15,480 nt of DNA, taken from the NCBI GenBank assembly GCA_007693875.1, contig RECT01000313.1:1-15480 (forward strand), given 5' to 3'. The position numbers and the translations under genes were made by a program. Source of the stretch: Spirulina sp. DLM2.Bin59. Its GTDB lineage: Bacteria; Cyanobacteriota; Cyanobacteriia; Cyanobacteriales; Spirulinaceae. The notes under the pieces are model-generated. The model made no database searches, was not told where the DNA came from, and worked only from the letters and a program-made list of their open reading frames with translations. Of this stretch, positions 1 through 6,486 are shown in pieces; position 1 is the first letter of the stretch, and every line of letters begins with the position of its first letter.

Positions 1-656
1 AACGCCGTCAGATCTTCACTGAGCACCTGCACCGGCCGCCCTAACTCCTGGGGTACAAACCTGACCCGAAAAGCATTGCGATTTAAAATCAACCGATTCA
101 CCGCCGCCCCATAGTAAAAGTTGAGGTCAGCCTGCTCCCAGGTGGGGGGGCGATGGGTATGGGGTGGGGCATCGTCAACGCTGAGGAGTTCAATGGTGCG
201 CACCCCTTCACTGTGGAGCCGTTGGGCAAAAGCTCGGAGATCAGCGGTGGTGAGGCTGGGATCCCCCCGGCCGGAAATATGCAGTTGAGTTAAAGTGGGG
301 GCAGTGCCATAGCGGTGGATGGGGGTGAGAATTTGATAATCGGGGCCTAGTTCCAGCAAGGCCGCAGCGGTGGTGAAGAGCTTGAGGCTGGAGGCGGGCA
401 CATGGAAGGTCTGGGCATCATACTCATAAATTGGCCCAGCCCCCAAGGGTGCAACCGCAATGCCCCACTGCGATCGCCCCCATTGCGGTGCGTTAATCAC
501 CGGGGCGATCGCCGCATCCAAGGAAGCCGGACAGGTGGCAGCGGATCCGGGTCGTGGCCCCAATCCTACCCCACTGAGGGTAAAAACCAAGGTCAGGGCA
601 ACCTGAACCCCGCGCCATTGTTTGAATCTGTTGGGATCACACCATTTTGTCTTCAA
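1..656 (-). CDS. dacB: D-alanyl-D-alanine carboxypeptidase/endopeptidase, peptidase S13 (DacB/PBP4 type), 3' end outside the window
   Basis: Penicillin-binding protein of the S13 family, which trims D-Ala from peptidoglycan stem peptides or cuts cross-links in the periplasm. About 218 residues are visible and the gene runs off the left edge. The N-terminus is basic, followed by a hydrophobic stretch (about residues 17-33) ending near an Ala-Ala, which reads as a signal peptide. The active-site SxxK motif is clear: PASSLKLFTTAAAL, with catalytic Ser89 and Lys92. A further family-like stretch, ISGRGDPSL, follows at about residues 121-129. No ATG fits the start. I chose TTG at 656 because GGAGG on the minus strand (664-668) lies 7 bases upstream; an in-frame TTG at 662 is too close to it. 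The SxN and KTG boxes would lie outside the window. The gene is divergent from the GGDEF-EAL gene. The family call is strong; the symbol is by family similarity. Confidence 0.9.
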   Translation of the reverse strand, partial: MKTKWCDPNRFKQWRGVQVALTLVFTLSGVGLGPRPGSAATCPASLDAAIAPVINAPQWGRSQWGIAVAPLGAGPIYEYDAQTFHVPASSLKLFTTAAALLELGPDYQILTPIHRYGTAPTLTQLHISGRGDPSLTTADLRAFAQRLHSEGVRTIELLSVDDAPPHTHRPPTWEQADLNFYYGAAVNRLILNRNAFRVRFVPQELGRPVQVLSEDLTA

Positions 657-663
657 GAGCAAA

Positions 664-687
664 CCTCCCTCCCTGGCCCTGATACTA
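664..687 (-). promoter_or_regulatory. Shine-Dalgarno and possible -10 box for the dacB-like gene
   Basis: On the minus strand the purine run GGGAGGGAGG (664-673) contains GGAGG ending 7 bases before TTG at 656, which decides the start codon. About 10 bases farther upstream, TAGTAT (682-687) resembles a -10 element. I see no convincing -35 box at the usual spacing, so the promoter part is tentative while the ribosome binding site is good. Confidence 0.5.
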
Positions 688-862
688 TGGGCTAATTTTA
701 ACCATTTAGACCGGGATAGGGCGATGAGAACGGCGGGAATTTGAAAATTTCTGAGAAGATGGGTAAGGGCCTAGTCTCCATTGTTTTCTTGAAGGGCATT
801 GTCACCCTCAGGAATCCTGTCTGGTTCATTCAAAATCGCGCCAGTTTAATCGGGTCGTCCCT

Positions 863-3800
863 ATGAATCAAGATTCTGCACCATCAGCACCCACGGTTTC
901 GGCTGCTAATCCCGCTAAACCCTACTTCATCTTACTGTCCCAACAACAGCAAACATGGCTGATCGGGATTTGGTCCTTGGGTCTGGGGTTAGGGTTGCTG
1001 GCTTTGGGGATGGCTGTGGTCAGTTCAGCATCACCCCTAGGGTGGGGGACGATGGGGGGCATGGTACTGCTGTGGTTGCTCCTTGGGGCATTGGTTCCCC
1101 GTCAATGGGCGAAACCCTACCCTGCTGAATGTGTTCAACAATTAGCCGGGGTAGAGCAGGATGCGGCAGCGTTGCGGAGTCAGTTGACGACAGAAATGCT
1201 GGCCTATACCGCCCTGCTTCAGGAAGTCCAAGAACGGGAAATGCAGTTTCGTCGTCAGTACGAACAACTCCCGATCCCCGTCTGTACTTGGCGTTATACC
1301 GGCGATAATTTTATTTTTGTGGGCTGTAATGAGGCGGCCATCGCCCTCACCCATGGGGAAGTGCTCAATAATATGGGCAAACGGGCTACGGAAGTGCTCG
1401 CCCAAGACCCCCATATCTACAATGATTTGATGGATTGTATTGCCCATCAGGCCCCAGTGGCGCGATCGCTCCATCTCCCCGCTGCGGATATTCACCTCCA
1501 ACTGCGGTATCTGTTTATTTCCCCCAATTGGGTGATGGTGCTCACGGAGGATATTACCAGCCAACACCGCAGCGAAACCCAATTAAAACTCCGCCTCCGC
1601 CAACAGTCCGCCCTTGCCGCCCTGGGTCAGCGGGGCCTAACTGCTTCTGATCTCGATGGGCTGATTCAGGATTTGGTGAATTTGGTGGCCCGGACGCTGC
1701 GGGTGAAATATTGTGCGATTTTTGAGCAGTTAAATAATCATGCCCTGTTGTTGCGGGCAGGGGTGGGATGGAAGCCGGGCCTGGTGGGACAGATCACCGT
1801 TTCCGCTACGGAAACCTCCCAATCTGGTTATACCCTCGTTCAAGGTCAGCCGGTGGTGGTGTTGGATCTGCGTCTGGAAACGCGATTTCGGGGGGAGGTG
1901 CTGCTCCACAATCACCGGATTATTAGTGGGGTTTCCGTGGTGGTGTTGGGGGTGGATCATCCCTATGGGGTGTTGGGGATCTATAGCGATCGCCCCCGGG
2001 AATTTAACCATGATGATGCCCAATTCCTCCAAGCCGTGGGCCATATCCTGACGACGGCCATTAAGCGGGAGCAACAGGCCGCCCAACTCCATTTAATGAA
2101 GCGGGCGATCGATTCCAGTAGTAACAGTATTGTGATCAGCGATGCCATTTCCCCCGATCACCCCATCCTCTACGCCAACAGCAGTTTTGAAACCCTCACC
2201 GGCTACCAAGCCCCGGATATTTTAGGGGAAAGTATCAGCCTCCTTTACGGCCCCGAAACCAATCCCCAAACCCTCCGGGCCATCAACCATGCCCGTTTCC
2301 AAGGCCAAGATTTCCACGGCACGCTCCGCTACTATCGCAAAGATGGGACTCCCTTTTGGATGGAACTCAACCTCGCCCCGGTTCATGATCTCCACGGCGC
2401 ATTGACCCACTTCATCGAAGTGCAAACCGACATCACCGAGCGCAAACAATTTGAGGAAACCCTCCGCAATGAACGGGATTTACTCAATGGCATCCTCCAA
2501 ACCAGTATTGCTGCGATTATTGTGATTAATCGGGAGGGGCAACTCACCTTTGCCAATGAACGGGCGGAGTTTATTCTCGGCCTCACCCATCGGGCCCAAA
2601 AACGCAGCCATCAAAACCGCGTCACTTGGTATCACAACCATGCTCAAACTTCCCCCCTCCCCCTTCAGGACTTGCCCATTGGGTCAATCCTCAGCGAGGG
2701 GGAACCGATTTTTGATCTGCGCTACACCTGGATCACGGGCGAAAATGGCCGCCGTACTGGCCGCAGTGAGCGGCAATACCTCTCGATCAATGGCTCCCCC
2801 CTCCGGGATTCCCAGGGCAAAATTACCGCCGCCGTTCTCTCGATTACCGATATTACCGAGCAATACCATGCGGAAATTGCCCTGCGCCAAAGTGAAGAGC
2901 AATTTCGCCTCCTGTTTGAACTGGCCCCCATTGGGATTTTTCTCTGTGATTTAGATGGCCGGTTCCAAAAGGTGAACCCGGCCCTCTGTACGGTTTTGGG
3001 TTACACGGCGGCCCAACTCCACCAAACCCATTTAATCGACCTCACCCACCCCGATGACCGCGCCGCTGATCTGGCCATTAATCAAAAGTTACTCCTTGGG
3101 GAGATTAATCAGTTTCAAATTGAAAAGCGGTTTATTTCCCAGCAAAATATTGTCGCCCATGCTTTGGTGCGGGTGGTGGTGGTTTATGACGATGAGGGGA
3201 AACCCAGTCATGAAATTGGCCAGTTGGTGGATATTAGCGATCGCAAACGAGCGGAAGAAGCCCTGCGAGCCAGCGAAAGGAGGCTAGAGGGGATTCTCGG
3301 CTCCATTGCTGATGTGGTGTGGTCCGCAGACCCCCGCACCCTTAGCCCGATTTATTTCAACCCGGCGGCGGCTCAGGTGTTTGGGCGATCGCTCCCGGAA
3401 CTGTTCGCCACACCTCGCCTCTGGTTAACCTTGATCCACCCCGAGGATCAAAACCGCTTTACCCAACATTTACGCCTCTTGAGCGAAACCAGCGCGGGGG
3501 AATGTGAATATCGCATTGTGCGCCCCGATGGGGAACTGCGGTGGTTAGCCTGTCGTAGTCGTATGGTCTACAACGACCAAAACGAACCCCTACGGATTGA
3601 TGGCATTAGTAGCGATATCACCGAGCGGCGCAGGGCTGAGGCCCAATTGCGGCGTAATGCCTTCTATGATTCCCTCACAGAACTCCCCAACCGCGCCCTG
3701 TTTATGGATCGCCTCTGGCATACGATCCGCCGGGCGAAACGGCGGGGGGGGTATCTGTTTGCGGTGCTGTTCCTCGATATTGACTCGTTTAAATTAATTA

Positions 3801-4975
3801 ACGATAGTTTGGGCCATACCGTGGGGGATGAGTTGTTAGTGGCGATCGCCCGCCGTTTGGAGGATTATCTCCGCCCCAGTGATACCCTAGCGCGGTTGGG
3901 GGGGGATGAGTTTACAATTTTGCTGGAGGAAATTCGCGATCGCCAAGAAGCCTTACATATTGCCGATCGCATTCACACCGCCCTGCGGGCCTCGTTCCAT
4001 ATTCAAGGTTATGACGTTTTTGCGGAAACCAGTATTGGCATTGCCTTTAGTCAATTGCCGGATACGGATCTGAACCAAATTCATTATGACTATCCCGAGG
4101 ATATTCTCCGGGATGCTGATACGGCCATGTATCGCGCTAAGGCCCTGGGCAAAGGTCGTTATGCGGTATTTCACCCCGCCATGCATCAGCGTGCTTTGGC
4201 GCGGTTGGAGTTGGAAACTGATCTGCGGCGGGCGGTGGAGCGGCGGGAGTTTGTCGCCTATTATCAGCCGATTATGAACCTCAAATCGGGGAAAATTGCC
4301 GCCTTTGAGGCCCTGATCCGGTGGCAACATCCCGATAAGGGGCTGGTGGCTCCGGCTCATTTCATTGCGATCGCGGAGGAAACCGGCCTGATTGTTCCCA
4401 TGGGGCAGTGGATTCTGGAAACGGCGGCCCGACAACTGCAAACCTGGCAAGACAACTATGCAGCGGCGACCAATTTAGTGATCAATGTCAATCTTTCGGG
4501 GCGACAAATGAATGAATTGGGCCTCCTCGATACCATTGAGAAAATTCTTCAGGATACACAGTTAGCCCCCCATCATCTCAAGTTGGAAATTACCGAAAGT
4601 ATGCTGATGAACAATGCCACGGAGGCGAAAAATATCCTGATGGCGTTGCGATCGCGCCAGATTCAATTGGGGATTGATGATTTTGGCACGGGCTATTCTT
4701 CTTTGAGTTATTTGGATCAGTTTCCGGTGAATACGCTGAAAATTGACCGCTCCTTTGTGATGCGGATGAAGGCGAATGGGGAAGATTCGGAAATTGTCCA
4801 AGCGATTATTAACCTGGCCCATATTTTGGGGATGGATGTGGTGGCCGAAGGCATTGATGCACCGATGCAGGTGGCCTATTTAAAACGGTGGGGTTGCGAC
4901 TATGGCCAGGGCTATTATTTTGCCAAACCCTTGCCCCCTGAGGCTGCTGGGGAATTTTTGGCCCGGCATCTTTAA
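863..4975 (+). CDS. Membrane-anchored PAS/GAF sensor with GGDEF and EAL domains (c-di-GMP cyclase/phosphodiesterase)
   Basis: Predicted bifunctional c-di-GMP enzyme of 1370 residues. Two hydrophobic segments (about 31-52 and 60-79) form a short membrane hairpin, leaving both ends in the cytoplasm. Then come a helical stretch (90-125), a weak PAS (about 126-235), GAF (260-402), PAS (408-532), PAS (540-670), PAS (675-798), PAS_3-like (803-928), GGDEF (929-1100) and EAL (1110-1365). GGDEF is intact (1013-1017), with metal Asp972 in DIDSFK and a product-inhibition I-site RPSD (1004-1007) five residues before it. EAL keeps E1149, N1210, E1242, D1272-D1273 in DDFGTGYSS, K1293, E1329 and Q1349, so phosphodiesterase activity is expected; the usual AEGVE reads AEGID. 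The PAS at 408-532 is LOV-like but lacks the cysteine. No strong Shine-Dalgarno precedes ATG 863. The gene is monocistronic-looking. Which activity dominates, and the input signal, cannot be read from sequence. Confidence 0.95.
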   Translation: MNQDSAPSAPTVSAANPAKPYFILLSQQQQTWLIGIWSLGLGLGLLALGMAVVSSASPLGWGTMGGMVLLWLLLGALVPRQWAKPYPAECVQQLAGVEQDAAALRSQLTTEMLAYTALLQEVQEREMQFRRQYEQLPIPVCTWRYTGDNFIFVGCNEAAIALTHGEVLNNMGKRATEVLAQDPHIYNDLMDCIAHQAPVARSLHLPAADIHLQLRYLFISPNWVMVLTEDITSQHRSETQLKLRLRQQSALAALGQRGLTASDLDGLIQDLVNLVARTLRVKYCAIFEQLNNHALLLRAGVGWKPGLVGQITVSATETSQSGYTLVQGQPVVVLDLRLETRFRGEVLLHNHRIISGVSVVVLGVDHPYGVLGIYSDRPREFNHDDAQFLQAVGHILTTAIKREQQAAQLHLMKRAIDSSSNSIVISDAISPDHPILYANSSFETLTGYQAPDILGESISLLYGPETNPQTLRAINHARFQGQDFHGTLRYYRKDGTPFWMELNLAPVHDLHGALTHFIEVQTDITERKQFEETLRNERDLLNGILQTSIAAIIVINREGQLTFANERAEFILGLTHRAQKRSHQNRVTWYHNHAQTSPLPLQDLPIGSILSEGEPIFDLRYTWITGENGRRTGRSERQYLSINGSPLRDSQGKITAAVLSITDITEQYHAEIALRQSEEQFRLLFELAPIGIFLCDLDGRFQKVNPALCTVLGYTAAQLHQTHLIDLTHPDDRAADLAINQKLLLGEINQFQIEKRFISQQNIVAHALVRVVVVYDDEGKPSHEIGQLVDISDRKRAEEALRASERRLEGILGSIADVVWSADPRTLSPIYFNPAAAQVFGRSLPELFATPRLWLTLIHPEDQNRFTQHLRLLSETSAGECEYRIVRPDGELRWLACRSRMVYNDQNEPLRIDGISSDITERRRAEAQLRRNAFYDSLTELPNRALFMDRLWHTIRRAKRRGGYLFAVLFLDIDSFKLINDSLGHTVGDELLVAIARRLEDYLRPSDTLARLGGDEFTILLEEIRDRQEALHIADRIHTALRASFHIQGYDVFAETSIGIAFSQLPDTDLNQIHYDYPEDILRDADTAMYRAKALGKGRYAVFHPAMHQRALARLELETDLRRAVERREFVAYYQPIMNLKSGKIAAFEALIRWQHPDKGLVAPAHFIAIAEETGLIVPMGQWILETAARQLQTWQDNYAAATNLVINVNLSGRQMNELGLLDTIEKILQDTQLAPHHLKLEITESMLMNNATEAKNILMALRSRQIQLGIDDFGTGYSSLSYLDQFPVNTLKIDRSFVMRMKANGEDSEIVQAIINLAHILGMDVVAEGIDAPMQVAYLKRWGCDYGQGYYFAKPLPPEAAGEFLARHL

Positions 4976-5005
4976 AGTGGGAAGTAGGAAGTGGGAAGTG
5001 GGAAG
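4976..5005 (+). repeat. Heptamer tandem repeat directly after the GGDEF-EAL stop codon
   Basis: Four consecutive 7-base units, AGTGGGA, AGTAGGA, AGTGGGA and AGTGGGA, plus AG of a fifth. Only one base differs among the units. The array starts at the first base after the TAA stop. It has no spacer structure and is not CRISPR. Short G/A-rich heptamer arrays are common between genes in filamentous cyanobacteria. Confidence 0.9.
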
Positions 5006-5008
5006 ACT

Positions 5009-5057
5009 GTAGGGGCGTTGGCTTAAGCCTGCCGGAGGCATCAAAATTTTTCGTCCT
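5009..5057. other. Intergenic segment resembling a split copy of the GGGGCG...TTTTTCG palindrome
   Basis: The segment starts with GTAGGGGCG and ends with AAAATTTTTCGTCCT (5043-5057). These are close to the two halves of the palindrome at 13956-13979 (GTAGGGGCG and AAAAATTTTTCGCCCT). Between them sit about 25 bases, including a perfect 10-base palindrome GGCTTAAGCC (5020-5029). It may be an interrupted or diverged member of the same intergenic repeat family. This is by-eye resemblance only. Confidence 0.4.
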
Positions 5058-5085
5058 CCACAAACCGGCAACAACGGGGTGAATC

Positions 5086-5787
5086 ATGGCTTGGCTGGGA
5101 TTAATGATTGGCAATTCTCGCCTCCATTTTGTGGGGGTGGCGGGGGGCAAAGGGGTGGAATATTGGCGGGGGGAACATGGCCAGGGGCCTGAAGATTTGC
5201 CGGAACGGTGGCGATCGCTCCCCCTCTTTTTTGCCTCTGTTGTTCCCCAGCAAACGCCATTTTGGGCTGACTATGGCCGGGAAATTACCCTGGGGGCGAT
5301 TCCTTTACAGGGAATGTATCCCACCTTGGGGAGCGATCGCGCCCTGGCCGCCTACGGAGCCGCCCAGGATTACGGAACCCCCGTTTTAATTGTCGATGGG
5401 GGGACAGCGTTGACCTTGACGGCGATCGCCCCTGGCCCCACCCTGGCCGGTGGCGCAATCCTCCCCGGTTTGGGGCTACAATTGCGCAGCCTGGCCCAAC
5501 AGACCGGCGCATTACCCGCCGTGGCTCTGCCGGATGCATTGCCCCCCCGATGGAGTTGTTCAACACCGGAGGCGATCCAAAGTGGCATTCTCTATACGGT
5601 ATTGGCCGGCGTTGAGGACTTTATCCACCATTGGCGGGCCCGCCATCCCCAAGCCCCCGTCATCCTCACGGGGGGCGATGGCCCTTGGCTCCACCGTCAT
5701 CTCGGCAGCGATGGCGATCGACACCATAGCCCTCACCTGGTTTTAGCCGGCCTGATCGCGGTGATCCACCGAACAGGGATGGTATGA
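5086..5787 (+). CDS. coaX: Type III pantothenate kinase
   Basis: Cytoplasmic enzyme that phosphorylates pantothenate with ATP, the first step from pantothenate toward coenzyme A. The 233-residue length is slightly short for the family (about 240-260). The acetate-kinase/hexokinase-fold motifs are present: N-terminal LMIGNSRLH (6-14), a divergent phosphate loop as in other cyanobacterial copies; GSDR with Asp84; the catalytic-region motif DGGTALTLT at 104-112; and the glycine-rich AGGAILPGL at 121-129. ATG 5086 places the phosphate-loop strand at the very N-terminus, as expected, and GGGGTG lies upstream as a weak ribosome binding site. rpsN follows 41 bases downstream on the same strand. Type III enzymes are insensitive to CoA feedback and generally need a monovalent cation (family knowledge). 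Confidence 0.9.
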   Translation: MAWLGLMIGNSRLHFVGVAGGKGVEYWRGEHGQGPEDLPERWRSLPLFFASVVPQQTPFWADYGREITLGAIPLQGMYPTLGSDRALAAYGAAQDYGTPVLIVDGGTALTLTAIAPGPTLAGGAILPGLGLQLRSLAQQTGALPAVALPDALPPRWSCSTPEAIQSGILYTVLAGVEDFIHHWRARHPQAPVILTGGDGPWLHRHLGSDGDRHHSPHLVLAGLIAVIHRTGMV

Positions 5788-5828
5788 TGGAGAATGCTGT
5801 CTAATCATCACCACAGTATTTTATTCCT

Positions 5829-6131
5829 ATGGCTAAAAAGTCGATGATCGAGCGCGAGAAAAAGCGCAAAAAGTTGGTTGAAAAATATGCTGAGAAGCGG
5901 GCGACGCTGTTAGAGGAGTTCCGTACCGCTGGCACTATCCTCGAAAAGGTAGAAATTCACCGCCAAATCCAACGCCTGCCCCGCAGCAGTGCGAAGGTGC
6001 GCGTCCGTAACCGCTGTTGGGCCACGGGTCGCCCCAAAGGCTACTACCGGGATTTCGGCCTGTCCCGCCATGTGATCCGGGAATGGGCCCACGAGGGTTT
6101 ACTCCCTGGTGTGGTCAAGTCCAGTTGGTAA
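5829..6131 (+). CDS. rpsN: 30S ribosomal protein S14 (zinc-independent, 100 residues)
   Basis: Small-subunit head protein bound to 16S rRNA. The 100-residue length and the C-terminal block RNRCWATGRPKGYYRDFGL (60-78), followed by LSRHVIREWAHEGLLPG and ending KSSW, are diagnostic. Only one cysteine (Cys63) is present, so there is no zinc ribbon; this is the C-minus form normal for cyanobacteria. Position 86 is Trp in REWAHEG, where most orthologues I know have Met. The N-terminus is strongly basic. As in many cyanobacteria the gene sits alone, outside the main ribosomal protein cluster. No clear Shine-Dalgarno precedes the ATG. Transcription may continue from coaX 41 bases upstream. A terminator follows at 6179-6228. 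Confidence 0.97.
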   Translation: MAKKSMIEREKKRKKLVEKYAEKRATLLEEFRTAGTILEKVEIHRQIQRLPRSSAKVRVRNRCWATGRPKGYYRDFGLSRHVIREWAHEGLLPGVVKSSW

Positions 6132-6137
6132 AATGGC

Positions 6138-6160
6138 GGTCTCCTCCTGAGAGGAGAGCC
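6138..6160 (+). other. Stem-loop just after rpsN
   Basis: TCTCCTC (6140-6146), a CTGA loop and GAGGAGA (6151-6157) form a perfect 7-pair stem, with GG/CC outside it around a one-base bulge. No T tract follows, so it is more likely a 3'-end stabilising hairpin than the terminator itself. Confidence 0.55.
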
Positions 6161-6178
6161 ATGGCATCATTGCGTCGA

Positions 6179-6228
6179 TCCCCCTTGATTCAGCCTGATT
6201 ACCTGGCTGGTCAGGGGGGAATTTTTTT
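6179..6228 (+). terminator. Rho-independent terminator of rpsN (and possibly coaX)
   Basis: TCCCCCTTGA (6179-6188) pairs with TCAGGGGGGA (6211-6220) with one G-T wobble. An inner CAGCC/GGCTG stem extends it. Seven T residues follow at 6222-6228. This is the classical arrangement for plus-strand transcripts. Confidence 0.85.
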
Positions 6229-6254
6229 GCCCATGCCGTTCTCAATGGTGCGTC

Positions 6255-6309
6255 GGTGCGTCAGTTGTTACGCTGCTCATTTGCGTCATAGATTAATCGC
6301 TGACGCACC
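6255..6309. repeat. Short inverted-repeat element, copy A (MITE/REP-like)
   Basis: A 55-base element bounded by GGTGCGTCAG and its exact reverse complement CTGACGCACC. An extra partial terminus GGTGCGTC abuts it at 6247-6254. The interior matches the reverse complement of copy C (10345-10401) at about 49 of 55 positions, with a 2-base indel, so this is a true dispersed repeat and not just shared ends. No target-site duplication is obvious. Its ends resemble GTAGGGTGCGT-type palindromic repeats common in cyanobacterial spacers. Confidence 0.85.
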
Positions 6310-6328
6310 TTACAATCAATGGGTAGGC

Positions 6329-6376
6329 TGCGTCAGATCGAATCAATGATGGTGGTTGAATTGTGTCTGACGCACC
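6329..6376. repeat. Short inverted-repeat element, copy B (diverged)
   Basis: Bounded by TGCGTCAG (6329-6336) and CTGACGCACC (6367-6376), with a 30-base interior. The interior is only partly like copies A and C (an AATC-ATGA core is recognisable in the orientation of copy C). It lies 19 bases after copy A and 14 bases beyond the 3' end of the tRNA gene, so it may also form a hairpin at the tRNA precursor 3' end. Confidence 0.7.
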
Positions 6377-6390
6377 GTTCAACAACATAA

Positions 6391-6462
6391 TGGGCGACCT
6401 GGGACTCGAACCCAGAACCAGCGGATTAAGAGTCCGATGCGCTGCCATTGCGCCAGTCGCCC
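6391..6462 (-). tRNA. tRNA-Lys(CUU)
   Basis: A full cloverleaf can be drawn on the minus strand. The acceptor GGGCGAC/GTCGCCC has seven perfect pairs. The D stem is GCGC/GCGC with loop AATGGCA. The anticodon loop CTCTTAA gives anticodon CTT, reading AAG lysine codons. The T arm is CTGGG-TTCGAGT-CCCAG. The discriminator base is A, and CCA is not encoded (the next bases are TTA). Total length is 72. The anticodon stem TCGGA/TCCGC has a T-C mismatch at its outermost pair (27-43). The gene lies 24 bases after the histidine kinase stop codon on the same strand. Confidence 0.95.
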
Positions 6463-6478
6463 GATGGTTTGATCACTC

Positions 6479-6484
6479 ATTGTA
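6479..6484 (-). promoter_or_regulatory. Possible -10 box for tRNA-Lys
   Basis: TACAAT on the minus strand ends 16 bases before the mature tRNA 5' end and overlaps the region just past the kinase stop. No good -35 box is visible, and no terminator separates the two genes, so read-through from the kinase gene is an alternative. Confidence 0.35.
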
Positions 6485-6486
6485 CT

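Noticed and set aside
402..695. Plus-strand open frame of 97 codons over the dacB-like gene
   Set aside because: It is antisense to a clear S13 peptidase with signal peptide and SxxK motif, and its low-complexity translation has no domain character.
863..1103. Extracellular sensor domain between the two membrane segments of the GGDEF-EAL protein
   Set aside because: The segments are separated by fewer than about 10 residues, so there is no room for a periplasmic domain.
3953..4450. Minus-strand open frame of 165 codons within the GGDEF-EAL gene
   Set aside because: The sense strand encodes intact GGDEF and EAL motifs over the same bases; the antisense product shows no family features.
4976..5005. 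CRISPR-like short repeat
   Set aside because: The units are 7 bases with no spacers between them; it is a plain tandem repeat.
6017..6349. Plus-strand open frame of 110 codons overlapping rpsN and the repeats
   Set aside because: It is out of frame inside rpsN and then crosses the terminator and repeat copy A, so it is a shadow.
6255..6376. Attachment sites of an integrated element next to the tRNA gene
   Set aside because: The repeats do not copy the tRNA 3' end, and no integrase or phage gene lies in the window; the elements are better explained as a short dispersed repeat family.
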